A stretch of DNA of 64,000 nt from positions 62,001-126,000 of the forward strand of contig NZ_PQSQ01000007.1 in NCBI RefSeq assembly GCF_002920575.1. The letters run 5' to 3'. This document shows positions 23,782 to 32,906 of the stretch, piece after piece. Made by a program: the position numbers and the translations under genes. The notes beneath the pieces were generated by a model. It saw only the letters and a program-made list of their open reading frames with translations. It was not told the DNA's origin and ran no database searches. This DNA comes from Streptomyces sp. Ru73 (GTDB lineage: Bacteria; Actinomycetota; Actinomycetes; Streptomycetales; Streptomycetaceae). Position 1 is the first letter of the stretch. Every line of letters starts with the position of its first letter.

Positions 23782-24891
23782 TCAGGAAGTGCAGACCGGG
23801 GCCGGTGCCGTACGCGGTGTGCGGCGGCGGGCGCTGCGTACGACGCGACTCGCCGCGGTCTTCTGCAGCAGCCCGTAGGCCAGTACGGGCAGCAGCAGAT
23901 GCGGCTTGTCGGGCAGTGCGGTGCTGATCAGGACCGCACTCGCACTGCTGTTGCTCATGCCGCACGCGAGGGTGAGGGACGACGCCGCCGGGGCGTCCAG
24001 CCGCAGGCAACGCGCCGCCACCCGGCCGAGGACGAAGGACGACAGGCACACCAGCACCGCCACGCCGAGCGCCGCGCAGAACAGCAGCGGACGCGGCCGG
24101 GCGAAGAAGGACCCCAGCGCACCACTGGCGTTGACGTACGTCAGGACGAGCGAGCCCAGCAGGGCAGCGGGGACGACGACGCCCAGTACACGGGGCAGCC
24201 ACGACGCGGGCACCGCGAGCCGGCAGACGAGACCCGCCGCACACGGCAACACCACGCCGACGAGGGCGAATCCACTGCCTGCCGCGTGACCGGCCGCGGC
24301 GAGGGAGTGCGCGTAGCGGAGGCTGAGCAGCGGCGCGAGGAGCTGGAGCGTCAGCGGAATGGTCAGCGGGCTGGAGAGGGTGGAGGCGAGCACGAGCCCC
24401 ACCATCGTCGGCTGGTCACCGGTGCCCTTGCCGGTCCATACGGTGGCCCCGGCGGCGACGGGCATGGCCACGATGAGCATCATCGCGGTGACCAGGCCGC
24501 TGCCGCCGTCCGCGTCGGGCGCCTGCTGCAGTACGGCCGCGAGGCACGGAATGACCAGCAGGGGAATGGCCAGGTGCAGCACGAGCCCGGCCACCAAGGC
24601 GCTCGGCCGGCGCAGCAGACGGCCGAGCGCGGTCACGGGAACCTGCAGCCCGGCCGAGAACAGCACCAGCGAAAGCAGGGCGGGGGCAGTGTGCAGCGAG
24701 GGGTGGAGCGCGCCGCCCATGGGCAGGCCGTGCGACCGCCGCAGCCAGAGCCCCGGCCCCGGCAGCAGGAGCGCGGCCGCGTAGGACAGGACGACGGCGC
24801 GGCCGAGCCGGCGCCGCAGCCAGCCGGTCGCACGCGCGGCAGGACGTACAACGGCGGCACGGCGGTACGGAAAGGGGGTGGGCACGGACAC
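23782..24891 (-). CDS. Bile-acid:sodium symporter (BASS)-like membrane transporter
   Basis: A protein of about 369 residues with roughly ten membrane segments. Signature-like stretches are LSLVLFSAGLQVP, the core MIVAMPVAAGATVWTGKGTGDQP, and LACGMSNSSASAVLIS, typical of BASS/SBF proteins, which move organic anions. The start is uncertain: GTG 24891 has AGGTGG close upstream, while the frame opens at 24927. It is convergent with the histidine kinase gene. The substrate cannot be inferred. Confidence 0.72.
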   Translation of the reverse strand: MSVPTPFPYRRAAVVRPAARATGWLRRRLGRAVVLSYAAALLLPGPGLWLRRSHGLPMGGALHPSLHTAPALLSLVLFSAGLQVPVTALGRLLRRPSALVAGLVLHLAIPLLVIPCLAAVLQQAPDADGGSGLVTAMMLIVAMPVAAGATVWTGKGTGDQPTMVGLVLASTLSSPLTIPLTLQLLAPLLSLRYAHSLAAAGHAAGSGFALVGVVLPCAAGLVCRLAVPASWLPRVLGVVVPAALLGSLVLTYVNASGALGSFFARPRPLLFCAALGVAVLVCLSSFVLGRVAARCLRLDAPAASSLTLACGMSNSSASAVLISTALPDKPHLLLPVLAYGLLQKTAASRVVRSARRRTPRTAPAPVCTS

Positions 24892-24957
24892 ATGGTCCAC
24901 CTGCCGCAGGCGCGGCACGGGGCACAACGCCGGGGAACCGCGCCGCAGTCAGGATGC

Positions 24958-25500
24958 GTTCATGTTGGCACGCTGATCAGCGACAACCTCACGGACAACA
25001 TGGGCCTGCCACTGGAGCTGAGCACGACCGTTTTCGCGCTCCTCCTCGCGGTGGTGTTCGTGGTCTGGCACCGGCGGAAGCGGACCCTCTCCACCCACAG
25101 CATCGACACCACCACCGCGAGTCCTGCTACTGGCCGGCCGTGCTCTTCACCTTCGCACTGGGCACCGCGGCGGGCGACCTCGTGGCCGAGCGCATGGGCC
25201 TCGGATACTGGCTCTCCGCCGTCCTGTTCGCCCTGGCCATCGCCGCGGTCGCCGTCGCCCGCCGCACCCTCGGGCTGAACGCGGTGTAGGGCTTCTGGAT
25301 CGCCTTCGTCCTCACCCGCCCGCTGGGCGCCTCCATCGGCGACCACCTCTCCCAGCCGGCCGGCGGCGGTGGCCTCGGCCTGGGCACCGTCGTGACCAGC
25401 GCGCTGTTCCTCACGGTCATCCTCGGCCTGGTCGTCTACCTGGCGGTGACACGCAGGGACGTGTCCGAAGCGCCGGCGGCACGCGGCCATGCCGCCTGAC
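24958..25500 (+). pseudogene. Degenerate COG4705-type membrane protein gene
   Basis: Three pieces of a COG4705-family protein follow one another: LISDNLTDNMGLPLELSTTVFALLL in one frame, then YWPAVLFTFALGTAAGDLVAERMGLGYW after a frameshift near 25118-25125, then an in-frame TAG at 25287, and then FWIAFVLTRPLGASIGDHLSQP to the end at 25500. The N-terminal third is missing. The intact relative follows at 25648. Both conserve the FWIAFVLTRPLGA block, so this is a decayed tandem copy. Confidence 0.8.
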
Positions 25501-25647
25501 CATGCGCCCCGCAGCCGTTCAGGATGTTTTCAGGCTGCTGCTGCCAGGGTCCGGTACCACGGGGCCGCGTGCGCGCGTCCCCGGTCAGCGGGCGCTCACG
25601 GCTCCTACCGGCCGACGGGGCGCCCTGTCCCATGAACGACCGGAGTA

Positions 25648-26577
25648 TTGACGTTGGAGAGCACGGAAGTCCTCGGTGACCGTGGCATCGCGGGCACGAC
25701 CACGACAGTGATGAAGAAACTCCCCGAGGCCACACTGGCCTTCTGGATCATGAAGATCGCCGCCACGACCCTGGGCGAGACGGCCGGCGACCTCTTCGCT
25801 CAGACCCTCAAGCTCGGCTACTTCCTCACCACGATCGCACTGTTCCTGATCTTCGTGGTGACCCTGGTCGTGCAGCTGCGCTCGCGCCGCTACAACCCGT
25901 TCTGCTATTGGACGGTGATCCTGTCGACCAGCATGGCCGGCACCACCATGTCCGACTTCATGAACCGGGACGCCAGCGCCAAGTACCTGACGGGCGGCGC
26001 CACTTCGCTCGGCTGGGGCCCCCAGGGCATCGGTCTGGGCTACCCGGCCGGTGCGGCCATCCTGATCTCGATCCTGCTGGTCGTCTTCGCGGTGTGGAAG
26101 GCCGGCGGCATGACGTTCCAGATCCGCGACATCGTCACCTTCCGGGGTGAGGCGCTGTTCTGGTCCGCGATCCTGGTCTCCAACACACTCGGCACCTCGA
26201 TGGGGGACTTCCTCTCCGACAGCTCGGGCCTCGGCTACGCGGGCGGCGCGCTGCTCGTCATCGGCGTGCTCGCCGTCCTCGTCGCCCTGATGGGCGTGCC
26301 GGCGGTGCCCAACGTGCTGCTGTTCTGGATCGCCTTCGTCCTCACCCGCCCACTGGGCGCCACCGCAGGGGACTTCTTCACGAAGCCGGTGGCCAAGGGC
26401 GGCCTGGACCTGGGCACCGCCGGTTCGTCCGCCCTGCTGCTGGCCGTCCTGTTCGGCCTGATGGCGTACGCGTACGCCCAGGAGCACCGGGCCCGCTCCC
26501 CGCTGTCGGCCGCTGATCCGGAGCCACCCGCTGAGCCGGTATCACGCGCGGAGTCCGAGGCTGCGGACGCGCCATGA
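25648..26577 (+). CDS. COG4705-family polytopic membrane protein
   Basis: A 309-residue protein with eight or more membrane segments and repeated motifs: KIAATTLGETAGDLF, GTTMSDFMNRD, NTLGTSMGDFLSD and RPLGATAGDFFTKP. These repeating (T)xG-x-x-x-(G/S)DF units suggest four internal repeats with a shared Asp that could line a pore. No function is established for the family. Here the TTG start at 25648 has GGAG upstream; ATG 25711 is an alternative. A broken copy lies just upstream, and the two-component operon is nearby. Confidence 0.8.
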   Translation: MTLESTEVLGDRGIAGTTTTVMKKLPEATLAFWIMKIAATTLGETAGDLFAQTLKLGYFLTTIALFLIFVVTLVVQLRSRRYNPFCYWTVILSTSMAGTTMSDFMNRDASAKYLTGGATSLGWGPQGIGLGYPAGAAILISILLVVFAVWKAGGMTFQIRDIVTFRGEALFWSAILVSNTLGTSMGDFLSDSSGLGYAGGALLVIGVLAVLVALMGVPAVPNVLLFWIAFVLTRPLGATAGDFFTKPVAKGGLDLGTAGSSALLLAVLFGLMAYAYAQEHRARSPLSAADPEPPAEPVSRAESEAADAP

Positions 26578-26598
26578 GAGGTGGCCGCGGACGAGCCC

Positions 26599-26666
26599 CT
26601 TCGTAGGTGGTGCAGTCGGCCGTCACCGTCCTCTTCGTAGGTGGTCCAGTCGGCCGTCACCGTCCC
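26599..26666 (+). repeat. 34-bp tandem duplication
   Basis: Two consecutive 34-base units (26599-26632 and 26633-26666) begin CTTCGTAGGTGGT and end GTCACCGTCC(T/C); they differ at very few positions. They lie between the COG4705 stop and the chitinase promoter. The second copy contains GGTGGTCCAG, part of a chi-box-like sequence. Confidence 0.75.
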
Positions 26667-26699
26667 TGTGCAGGCAGGGGACCCGCAGTCCCAAGATAT

Positions 26700-26757
26700 T
26701 GGTCTAGTCCCTTTTTGGTCCAGACCATTGACCCGGCGTGTCGGCGGACGCTATCCC
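26700..26757 (+). promoter_or_regulatory. Chitinase promoter with chi direct repeats
   Basis: TGGTCTAGTCC (26700-26710) and TGGTCCAGACC (26716-26726) form the 12-bp-type direct repeat known from Streptomyces chitinase promoters, where it mediates chitin induction and glucose repression. They lie directly upstream of -35 TTGACC (26728-26733), with -10 TATCCC (26752-26757) 18 bases further on. Confidence 0.85.
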
Positions 26758-26822
26758 ATACGCATCAACTCCGCACCGCCGCAACGGACATGGCGGACAC
26801 CCCTCCTCACACCGGGACTGAC

Positions 26823-28355
26823 ATGAGATCCCTGCGTTCCTCGCGCTTACGCGCGGCCCTCACCGCTGCCGCCACCACGGCGGCAGCGGTGGGCCTCGCC
26901 CTGACGGGCACCGGCACGGCGCAGGCGGCGACCCCGCTGCCCGCCCACGTCTTCGCCCCCTACTTCGAGGCCTGGACCGGCGAGAGCCCCGCCGCACTGG
27001 CCGCCCAGTCGGGCACCAAGCACCTGACGATGGCGTTCCTGCAGACGGCGTCGAAGGGCTCCTGCACGCCGTACTGGAACGGCGACACCGACATGCCGGT
27101 CGCCGCTTCCACCTTCGGCGGAGACATCAAGACCCTCCAGTCCAACGGCGGTGACGTCATCCCGTCGTTCGGCGGCTACACCGCCGACACCACCGGCACC
27201 GAGATCGCCGACAGCTGCACCGACGTGCAGCAGATCGCCGCCGCGTACGAGAAGGTCATCACCACCTACGACGTCTCGCGGCTGGACATGGACATCGAGG
27301 TCGACTCGCTGGACAACACCGCCGGCATCGACCGGCGCAACAAGGCGATCAAGCTGGTCCAGGACTGGGCGGCCGCCAACGGGCGCAAGGTGGAGATCTC
27401 CTACACCCTGCCCACGACCACCCACGGCCCCTCGGAGAGCGGCGTCGCCCTGCTGCGGAACGCGGTGAAGAACGGCGCCCGCGTGGACGTCGTGAACCTC
27501 ATGACGTTCGACTACTACGACAACCAGCCCCACGACATGGCGAAGGACACCCAGACCGCGGCCCAGGGCCTGGTCGACACCCTCGCCCAGCTCTACCCGG
27601 GCAAGACCACGGCGCAACTGTGGGGCATGGCCGGGGTCACCGAGATGCCCGGCGTCGACGACTTCGGGCCCGCCGAGACCTTCACCCTGGCCAACGCCCG
27701 CACGGTGTACGACTGGGCGGTCGCCAAGGGCATCAACACCCTCTCCATGTGGGCGCTCCAGCGCGACAACGGCTCGTGCCCGGGCGGCGCCGCCGCGGAC
27801 AACTGCTCGGGCATCCAGCAGAACACCTGGGACTTCACCCGCATCTTCGCGCCCTTCACCAGTGGCGGCAGCACCCAGCCGGCCAATGACTTCTCCGTCG
27901 CGCTCAGCCCGGCCGCCGGGACCGTGACGGCGGGCAGTACGGCCACCGCGACGGTGAAGACGGCCGTGACGGCCGGGGAGGCCCAGCCGGTGAAGCTCGC
28001 CGTCAGCGGCGCGCCGGCGGGCGTCACCGCCTCCCTCAGCCCGGCCTCCGTGACGGCCGGCGGCTCCGCCACGCTCACCCTGGCCACGACCTCGGCCGCC
28101 GCCTCGGGCACGTACCACCTCACCGTCACCGGTACGAGCGCCTCCGGCAGCCACTCGGCGACGTACGCACTGACCGTCACGGGCGGCAGCGGCAGCCAGT
28201 GCACGGCGGCCCCGTGGGCCAAGGACACGGTGTACACCGGCGGCCAGCAGGTCTCCCACAAGGGACACACCTGGAAGGCCAAGTGGTGGACGACGGGCGA
28301 GGAGCCCGGCACGACGGGGGAGTGGGGCGTGTGGCAGGACCTCGGTTCCTGCTGA
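26823..28355 (+). CDS. Secreted GH18 chitinase with Ig-like and chitin-binding domains
   Basis: A 510-residue secreted enzyme that degrades chitin. The signal peptide spans residues about 1-36 (cleavage after GTAQA). The GH18 barrel (about 40-350) carries the catalytic D-M-D-I-E motif in SRLDMDIEVD and a distal SMWALQRDNG. An Ig/alpha-galactosidase-NEW3-like beta domain follows (about 365-455), then a C-terminal CBM5/12 chitin-binding domain with WWTTGEEPG. This matches the short GH18 subfamily of Streptomyces ChiC/ChiD-like enzymes that lack an insertion domain. ATG 26823 fits the signal peptide; ATG 26787 is an alternative. Confidence 0.92.
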   Translation: MRSLRSSRLRAALTAAATTAAAVGLALTGTGTAQAATPLPAHVFAPYFEAWTGESPAALAAQSGTKHLTMAFLQTASKGSCTPYWNGDTDMPVAASTFGGDIKTLQSNGGDVIPSFGGYTADTTGTEIADSCTDVQQIAAAYEKVITTYDVSRLDMDIEVDSLDNTAGIDRRNKAIKLVQDWAAANGRKVEISYTLPTTTHGPSESGVALLRNAVKNGARVDVVNLMTFDYYDNQPHDMAKDTQTAAQGLVDTLAQLYPGKTTAQLWGMAGVTEMPGVDDFGPAETFTLANARTVYDWAVAKGINTLSMWALQRDNGSCPGGAAADNCSGIQQNTWDFTRIFAPFTSGGSTQPANDFSVALSPAAGTVTAGSTATATVKTAVTAGEAQPVKLAVSGAPAGVTASLSPASVTAGGSATLTLATTSAAASGTYHLTVTGTSASGSHSATYALTVTGGSGSQCTAAPWAKDTVYTGGQQVSHKGHTWKAKWWTTGEEPGTTGEWGVWQDLGSC

Positions 28356-28425
28356 CGCGAGCGCCGGGCGCCTGCTGACACAGGACCCGCCACCCGCTTC
28401 CCCGGTCCTGACGGCGCTCCGGCCG

Positions 28426-28471
28426 CGAGTGGTCCGGGCCCTGCCCATGTGGGGAGGGCCCGGACCACTCG
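28426..28471. terminator. Strong bidirectional terminator
   Basis: A 16-base perfect stem: CGAGTGGTCCGGGCCC (28426-28441) pairs with GGGCCCGGACCACTCG (28456-28471) around a 14-base loop. It lies between the chitinase (ends 28355) and the convergent fusion gene (ends 28483). Confidence 0.85.
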
Positions 28472-28482
28472 TCCGTAGGGGG

Positions 28483-30729
28483 TCAGGAGGTGAAGGAGGC
28501 CATGAGGGACGCGGCGAGGGCGGCGCGCATGGTCATGCCGGAGACGGTGGCGTGCTCCGAGCGGGCGTGCGCACCACCGCCGACGGCGCCCAGCCCGTCG
28601 AGCACCGGGGTACCGGCGGCCTGCACGAAGTTGCCGTCGCTGGCGCCGCCGACGGCGGCCTCGCGCAGGTCGAGGCCGAGCGGGACGGCGCAGGCGCGGG
28701 CCAGGGAGTAGAGGCCGGCGACCTCACGCGTCCGTTCCATGACGGGGCGGTTCCAGTCACCGGTCACCCGTACCGCGGTGCCCGGGTGCGCCGGTTCCCG
28801 TGCCGTGAGCGCGGCGGTGATGCGCTGTTGTTCGGCCGCCGTGGCCACCCGTACGTCCAGGTCGGCGACCGCCTGTCCGGCGGTGACGTTGCTGCGCGTC
28901 CCGCCGTGCACCACACCGACGTTGACACTCGTCCCGGCAGTGTGGTCGGCGAGCGCGGCCAGACCGAGGATCTGGTGGGCGGCCTCGTGCACGGCGCTGG
29001 CTCCGGCGGTGGGGTCCAGCCCCGCGTGTGCCTCCTGGCCCTGGACCGTGAGACGGAAGAGGCCGACGCCCTTGCGCGCGGTCTTCAGGGCGCCGTCCGC
29101 GCTCGCCTCGAAGACCAACGCGGCACGGGAGGCGCGGGCTTCGGCGCTGATGGTGTCGCGGGAGGCGAGGCTCCCGGTCTCTTCGTCGCCGTTGAGCAGC
29201 AGCGTGCAGGCGGGCCGCGGCAGTCCCAGCGCTTCCAGCGCGCGCAGTGCCCATACGGCCTGGACCAGTCCGGCCTTCATGTCGAAGACCCCGGGTCCGG
29301 TGACCAGGTCGCCGTCGCGGTGGAAGGGCCACTGCGCGAGCGTCCCGGCGGGCCACACGGTGTCGTAGTGGCACAGGAGCAGCAGCGGCCGCGGGTCGCC
29401 GCCGAGTGCCGGGCCGGTGGCGGCGTACCGGCGGATCAGGACGTCCCCCGCGCCCTCGCGGGGCAGCAGTTCCTCGGCGTCGGGAGTGCCGAGGGCCGCG
29501 TCGAGCCACTGCCGCAGCCACCGCACACAGGTCCGCAGTGCCGCGGGGTCGTCGCTGGGGCTCTCCAGGCGGGTGTAAGCAGCGAGGTCGGCGACCATGT
29601 CCTCCTGATGCTTCGTCAGCCAGGTGTGCGCCGCGCGGGTCTGTTCCGGGGTGAGGGCCGGTTGCGCGGGCAGCGCCGCCGCGGGCTGCTGCGTACGGCC
29701 CTCGGCGAGCGCGTCCAGGGCGTCCAGCCGGGCTTCGCTCATCCGCTCCGGAGCCCCCTCCAGCTCCTTGAGGCCGCCGATCACCGCGTGCAGTACGGGC
29801 GTGGCCAGCCCGGCCCGGTCCGCCTGCGCGAAGACGGTCTCGTAGTGGGTGGTGACCTCCACGGGACGGTGGCGTACGGCCAGGTCCCGCCAGATGCCGC
29901 TGCGGTTCTTGGGCTGGGTGCGCAGCCACGCGGTGAGCCGCGCGGTGGCCTCGGCCCGTACGGCGGGGTCGGCGGAGCGCCGGAAGGCGGGGGCGTCGAA
30001 GGCGTCGAACGGCTCCAGCCGTACGCCGAGCGCGTCGGCCACGTCGAAGACCTCGGCGGCCACGGCATGCATGGCGGCGGGGTGCCGGTCGATGAGGTCG
30101 GCCATCGCGTCGTCGGCGAGCGCGGTCGCCGCCAGCATGGCCCCGAACCCGGCCTTGGCCCACAGGTACCCCTCGACGTTGTCGCAGGCCACGGCGCCCG
30201 TACCGGGGTGCAGAGCGGCGATCAGCGCGCGGACCCGGTCGTCGTCGGCGGGTGCGCCGGCCGGTGTGCCGATGACGAGGGCGCCGGGGCCGCCGTCCCG
30301 GATCACACCGGGCTCGGCGACGTCGGCGAAGATGTTCACGAAGGCCGGTACGGTGCGTGCGGCACCGATGTGCTCGGCGATCAGCGGCTCGTTGAAGCCG
30401 TTCTGTACGGAGACGACGAAGCCGTCGTCCGCGAGGCGGGGCGTGATCCAGCGGATGGCTGCCCCGGTGGCCTGGGCCTTCACCGCCAACAGCACCTCGT
30501 GCAGAGGGCCTTCGAACTCCTCGGGCGTACACGCCGGTATCCGGACGGTGTCGGTGCTGCCGTCGCGGCGCAGCACCCGCAGCCCGTGCGCGCGGAGGGC
30601 GGCGACGTGGGCCCGGTCGCTGTCGACGAGGGTGACGGGGTGTCCGGCGCGCGCCAGCGCGTACGCGAGGGTGCCGCCGATGGCGCCACCGCCGACCACG
30701 GTGCGGACCCGCAGGGGCTCCACGGTCAT
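28483..30729 (-). CDS. Fusion of a ketopantoate-reductase-like dehydrogenase and an M20 peptidase
   Basis: A 748-residue single ORF. Residues about 1-340 form an ApbA/PanE-type 6-phosphogluconate-fold reductase: the NAD(P) motif VGGGAIGGTLAYALARAG, then VKAQATG, and a catalytic-Lys helix LWAKAGFGAMLAATAL. A linker (AEGRTQQPAAALPAQPALTP) leads to residues about 380-748, an M20 metallopeptidase of carboxypeptidase-G2 type. That half shows HYDTVWPAG, FDMKAG, NGDEETGS, EAHAGLDP, GGASDGNF and the terminal HARSEH. Both active sites look complete. It is the last gene of the deacetylase-MFS-SDR operon. Cleavage of an N-acyl or amide bond combined with reduction of a keto acid is plausible; the substrate is unknown. 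Confidence 0.88.
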   Translation of the reverse strand: MTVEPLRVRTVVGGGAIGGTLAYALARAGHPVTLVDSDRAHVAALRAHGLRVLRRDGSTDTVRIPACTPEEFEGPLHEVLLAVKAQATGAAIRWITPRLADDGFVVSVQNGFNEPLIAEHIGAARTVPAFVNIFADVAEPGVIRDGGPGALVIGTPAGAPADDDRVRALIAALHPGTGAVACDNVEGYLWAKAGFGAMLAATALADDAMADLIDRHPAAMHAVAAEVFDVADALGVRLEPFDAFDAPAFRRSADPAVRAEATARLTAWLRTQPKNRSGIWRDLAVRHRPVEVTTHYETVFAQADRAGLATPVLHAVIGGLKELEGAPERMSEARLDALDALAEGRTQQPAAALPAQPALTPEQTRAAHTWLTKHQEDMVADLAAYTRLESPSDDPAALRTCVRWLRQWLDAALGTPDAEELLPREGAGDVLIRRYAATGPALGGDPRPLLLLCHYDTVWPAGTLAQWPFHRDGDLVTGPGVFDMKAGLVQAVWALRALEALGLPRPACTLLLNGDEETGSLASRDTISAEARASRAALVFEASADGALKTARKGVGLFRLTVQGQEAHAGLDPTAGASAVHEAAHQILGLAALADHTAGTSVNVGVVHGGTRSNVTAGQAVADLDVRVATAAEQQRITAALTAREPAHPGTAVRVTGDWNRPVMERTREVAGLYSLARACAVPLGLDLREAAVGGASDGNFVQAAGTPVLDGLGAVGGGAHARSEHATVSGMTMRAALAASLMASFTS

Positions 30730-30780
30730 GAGACGTCCTTAAAGGTTGTGAGGGGGGCAGGGGCGTGAGGGCGGGACCGG

Positions 30781-31590
30781 CTAGGAGGATGCGGGGCCCA
30801 GGCGGGGCAGGTGGGCGGCCCCGGCGTGGGATCCGCCGTCCACGCGCAGCACCTCGCCGGTGATCCACTCCGCCTCCGGCCCGGCGATCCAGCGCACCGC
30901 CCGGGCGATGTCGGCCGGCGTGCCGGGCCGGCCCAACGGGTTGCGGGAGACGATCGCCGCGTACTCGGGCGCCACGGGGTTGACGTCACTGTCGACCGGC
31001 ACGAAACCGGGGCTGACGGCGTTCACACGGATGCCGTGCGGGCCGAGTTCGAGAGCGGCGGCCCGCGTCGCCATCTCCAGCGCCGCCTTGGTCGCCGCGT
31101 ACGGGCCGCCGCCGGGACGGGAACGCAACGCGGCGCCGGAGGAGATGTTCACGACGGAGGCGGCACGGCCCGCCTCGATGGCACGGCGGCCGAGCTCGGC
31201 GGTGGCCAGCACCGGAGCGCGGGTGTTGAGCGCGAACAAGCGGTCCCAGCCGGCGGCGGTCACGTCCAGCATGTCGATCGAGGGGTAGGCACCCGCGGCA
31301 TTGACCAGCACGTCCAGCGGACCGTCCGTCTCCCAGGCGGCCGCCACCGCCGTGGCCGGCGCATCGGGCCCGGCCAGATCCACGACCTGGGTCGCCACCC
31401 GTACGCCATACCGTTCCCGCAGCCCGTCCGCCGTACGGGCCAGCGGCTCGGCGTCCCGGTCCACCAGCGTCAGCGTGCCCTCGCCGGGACTCGCCCCGTC
31501 CCGGGCGTTCCAGGTACGGGCGTACTCCTCGGCGACGGCCCGGCCGATACCGCGCGCCGCACCGGTGATCAGCACATGAGCCGCTGTCAT
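30781..31590 (-). CDS. Short-chain dehydrogenase/reductase
   Basis: A 269-residue classical SDR: ITGAARGIGRAVAEEYA (TGxxxGIG), NAAG, the catalytic Ser in NISSGAA, and YAATKAA (YxxxK). The tail PGFVPVDSDVNPV and the FabG-like end GGSHAGAAH are normal. Its ATG touches the MFS stop (TGATG), so it is in the same operon, with the fusion protein 51 bp downstream. It is probably a dehydrogenase for a hydroxy intermediate of this pathway. Confidence 0.9.
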   Translation of the reverse strand: MTAAHVLITGAARGIGRAVAEEYARTWNARDGASPGEGTLTLVDRDAEPLARTADGLRERYGVRVATQVVDLAGPDAPATAVAAAWETDGPLDVLVNAAGAYPSIDMLDVTAAGWDRLFALNTRAPVLATAELGRRAIEAGRAASVVNISSGAALRSRPGGGPYAATKAALEMATRAAALELGPHGIRVNAVSPGFVPVDSDVNPVAPEYAAIVSRNPLGRPGTPADIARAVRWIAGPEAEWITGEVLRVDGGSHAGAAHLPRLGPASS

Positions 31591-32906
31591 CAGTCGAACT
31601 CCTTGTCCTTCGTCTCCGGCATCGTCAGATAGACGACGAGGGAGACCAGCGAGGCGACGGCGACGTACAGCCACAGCCAGTCGCGGTGCCCGGCCTCGTT
31701 GAGCCAGGTGGTGACGTAGGGCGCGGTACCGCCGAACAGGGCGACCGCCAGCGCGTACGGCAGGGCGATGCCGGTCGCGCGGACCTCCGGCGGGAACTGC
31801 TCGGCCATGATGACCGCACAGTTGGCGGAGTAACCGAGGATCAGCAGCATCCCCGCCAGCTGGACCAGGAAGAGGCTGAGGAAGCTGCCGCTCATCAGGT
31901 GCAGCAGCGGCCAGGCCAGTACGGCGAACCCGGCGGCGAAGACCGACAGGGTCGGCTTGCGCCCGAAGCGGTCGGAGAGCAGCCCGGCGAAGGGCAGCAG
32001 CACCACGAAGACGACCAGGCACAGGGTCTGCGACAGCAGGGCCTTGTTGAGCGGAATGCCGGTGGCCAGATTGGCGTAGGTGGGAAGGTAGTTGACCCAG
32101 ATGTAGTACGTGAGCGTGCCGGCGACGGTGATGCCCGCGACCCGCAGCGCGGCGGCCGGGTGCTCGACGAACATGGCCTTGAGCGGGTTCACCCGGGCCC
32201 GGCCCGCCGCCCGCGCCCGGGTGAAGGACTCGGTGTCCTCCACCGACACCCGCAGCCACAGGCCCAGCAGCCCGAGCAGCCCGCCGGCGACGAACGCGGC
32301 CCGCCAGCCCCACGAGTGCAGTGCCGCGTCGCTGAGGAAGGAGGTGACGAGCGTGCCCAGCAGCGAGGCGATCAGCACGCCGCCGGCGACCGACACCTGC
32401 TGCCAGGACCCGGCGAAGGCCCGCCGCCCGCGCGCGGCGGACTCGACCAGGAAGGCCGAGGACGAGCCGAACTCACCGCCCGCCGAGAAGCCCTGCACCA
32501 GCCGCGCCAGCAGCAGGACGACGGGCGCGACGATGCCCACGGTCCCGTAACCGGGGGTGAGGGCGATGACGAAGGAAGCCCCGGCCATCAGTGCGATGGT
32601 GAGGGTGAGGCCCTTCTTGCGGCCGTGCCGGTCGGCGTACGCGCCGAGGAAGGCGGCACCCACCGGACGCATCACGAAACCGACGGCGAAGACCGCGAGG
32701 GTGGCGAGCAGTGCGACGGCGCCCTCGGACTTCGCGAAGAACACCTCGGAGATGATCTTCGCGAAGATGGAGTACAGCGCCCAGTCGACCCACTCGACGG
32801 TGTTGCCGATGGTGCCGGCGACGATGGCCTTGCGCTGGGCGCGGGTCAGCTTCCGGCGCGGTGCGGTGGAGGCGGCGGACCTCGCCGCTGTCGGAGTGGG
32901 TCTCAT
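31590..32906 (-). CDS. MFS transporter, metabolite:H+ symporter type
   Basis: A 438-residue MFS protein with 12 predicted segments. The MHS-type N-terminus GNTVEWVDWALYSIFAKI, the loop-2 motif GAYADRHGRKKG, LLARLVQGFSAGGEFGSS and the second-half LLSDRFGRKPTL all match. The family imports dicarboxylates, betaine, shikimate and similar acids. The start overlaps the deacetylase stop (ATGA) and has GGAGGG upstream. It probably imports the substrate of this operon. Confidence 0.92.
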   Translation of the reverse strand: MRPTPTAARSAASTAPRRKLTRAQRKAIVAGTIGNTVEWVDWALYSIFAKIISEVFFAKSEGAVALLATLAVFAVGFVMRPVGAAFLGAYADRHGRKKGLTLTIALMAGASFVIALTPGYGTVGIVAPVVLLLARLVQGFSAGGEFGSSSAFLVESAARGRRAFAGSWQQVSVAGGVLIASLLGTLVTSFLSDAALHSWGWRAAFVAGGLLGLLGLWLRVSVEDTESFTRARAAGRARVNPLKAMFVEHPAAALRVAGITVAGTLTYYIWVNYLPTYANLATGIPLNKALLSQTLCLVVFVVLLPFAGLLSDRFGRKPTLSVFAAGFAVLAWPLLHLMSGSFLSLFLVQLAGMLLILGYSANCAVIMAEQFPPEVRATGIALPYALAVALFGGTAPYVTTWLNEAGHRDWLWLYVAVASLVSLVVYLTMPETKDKEFD

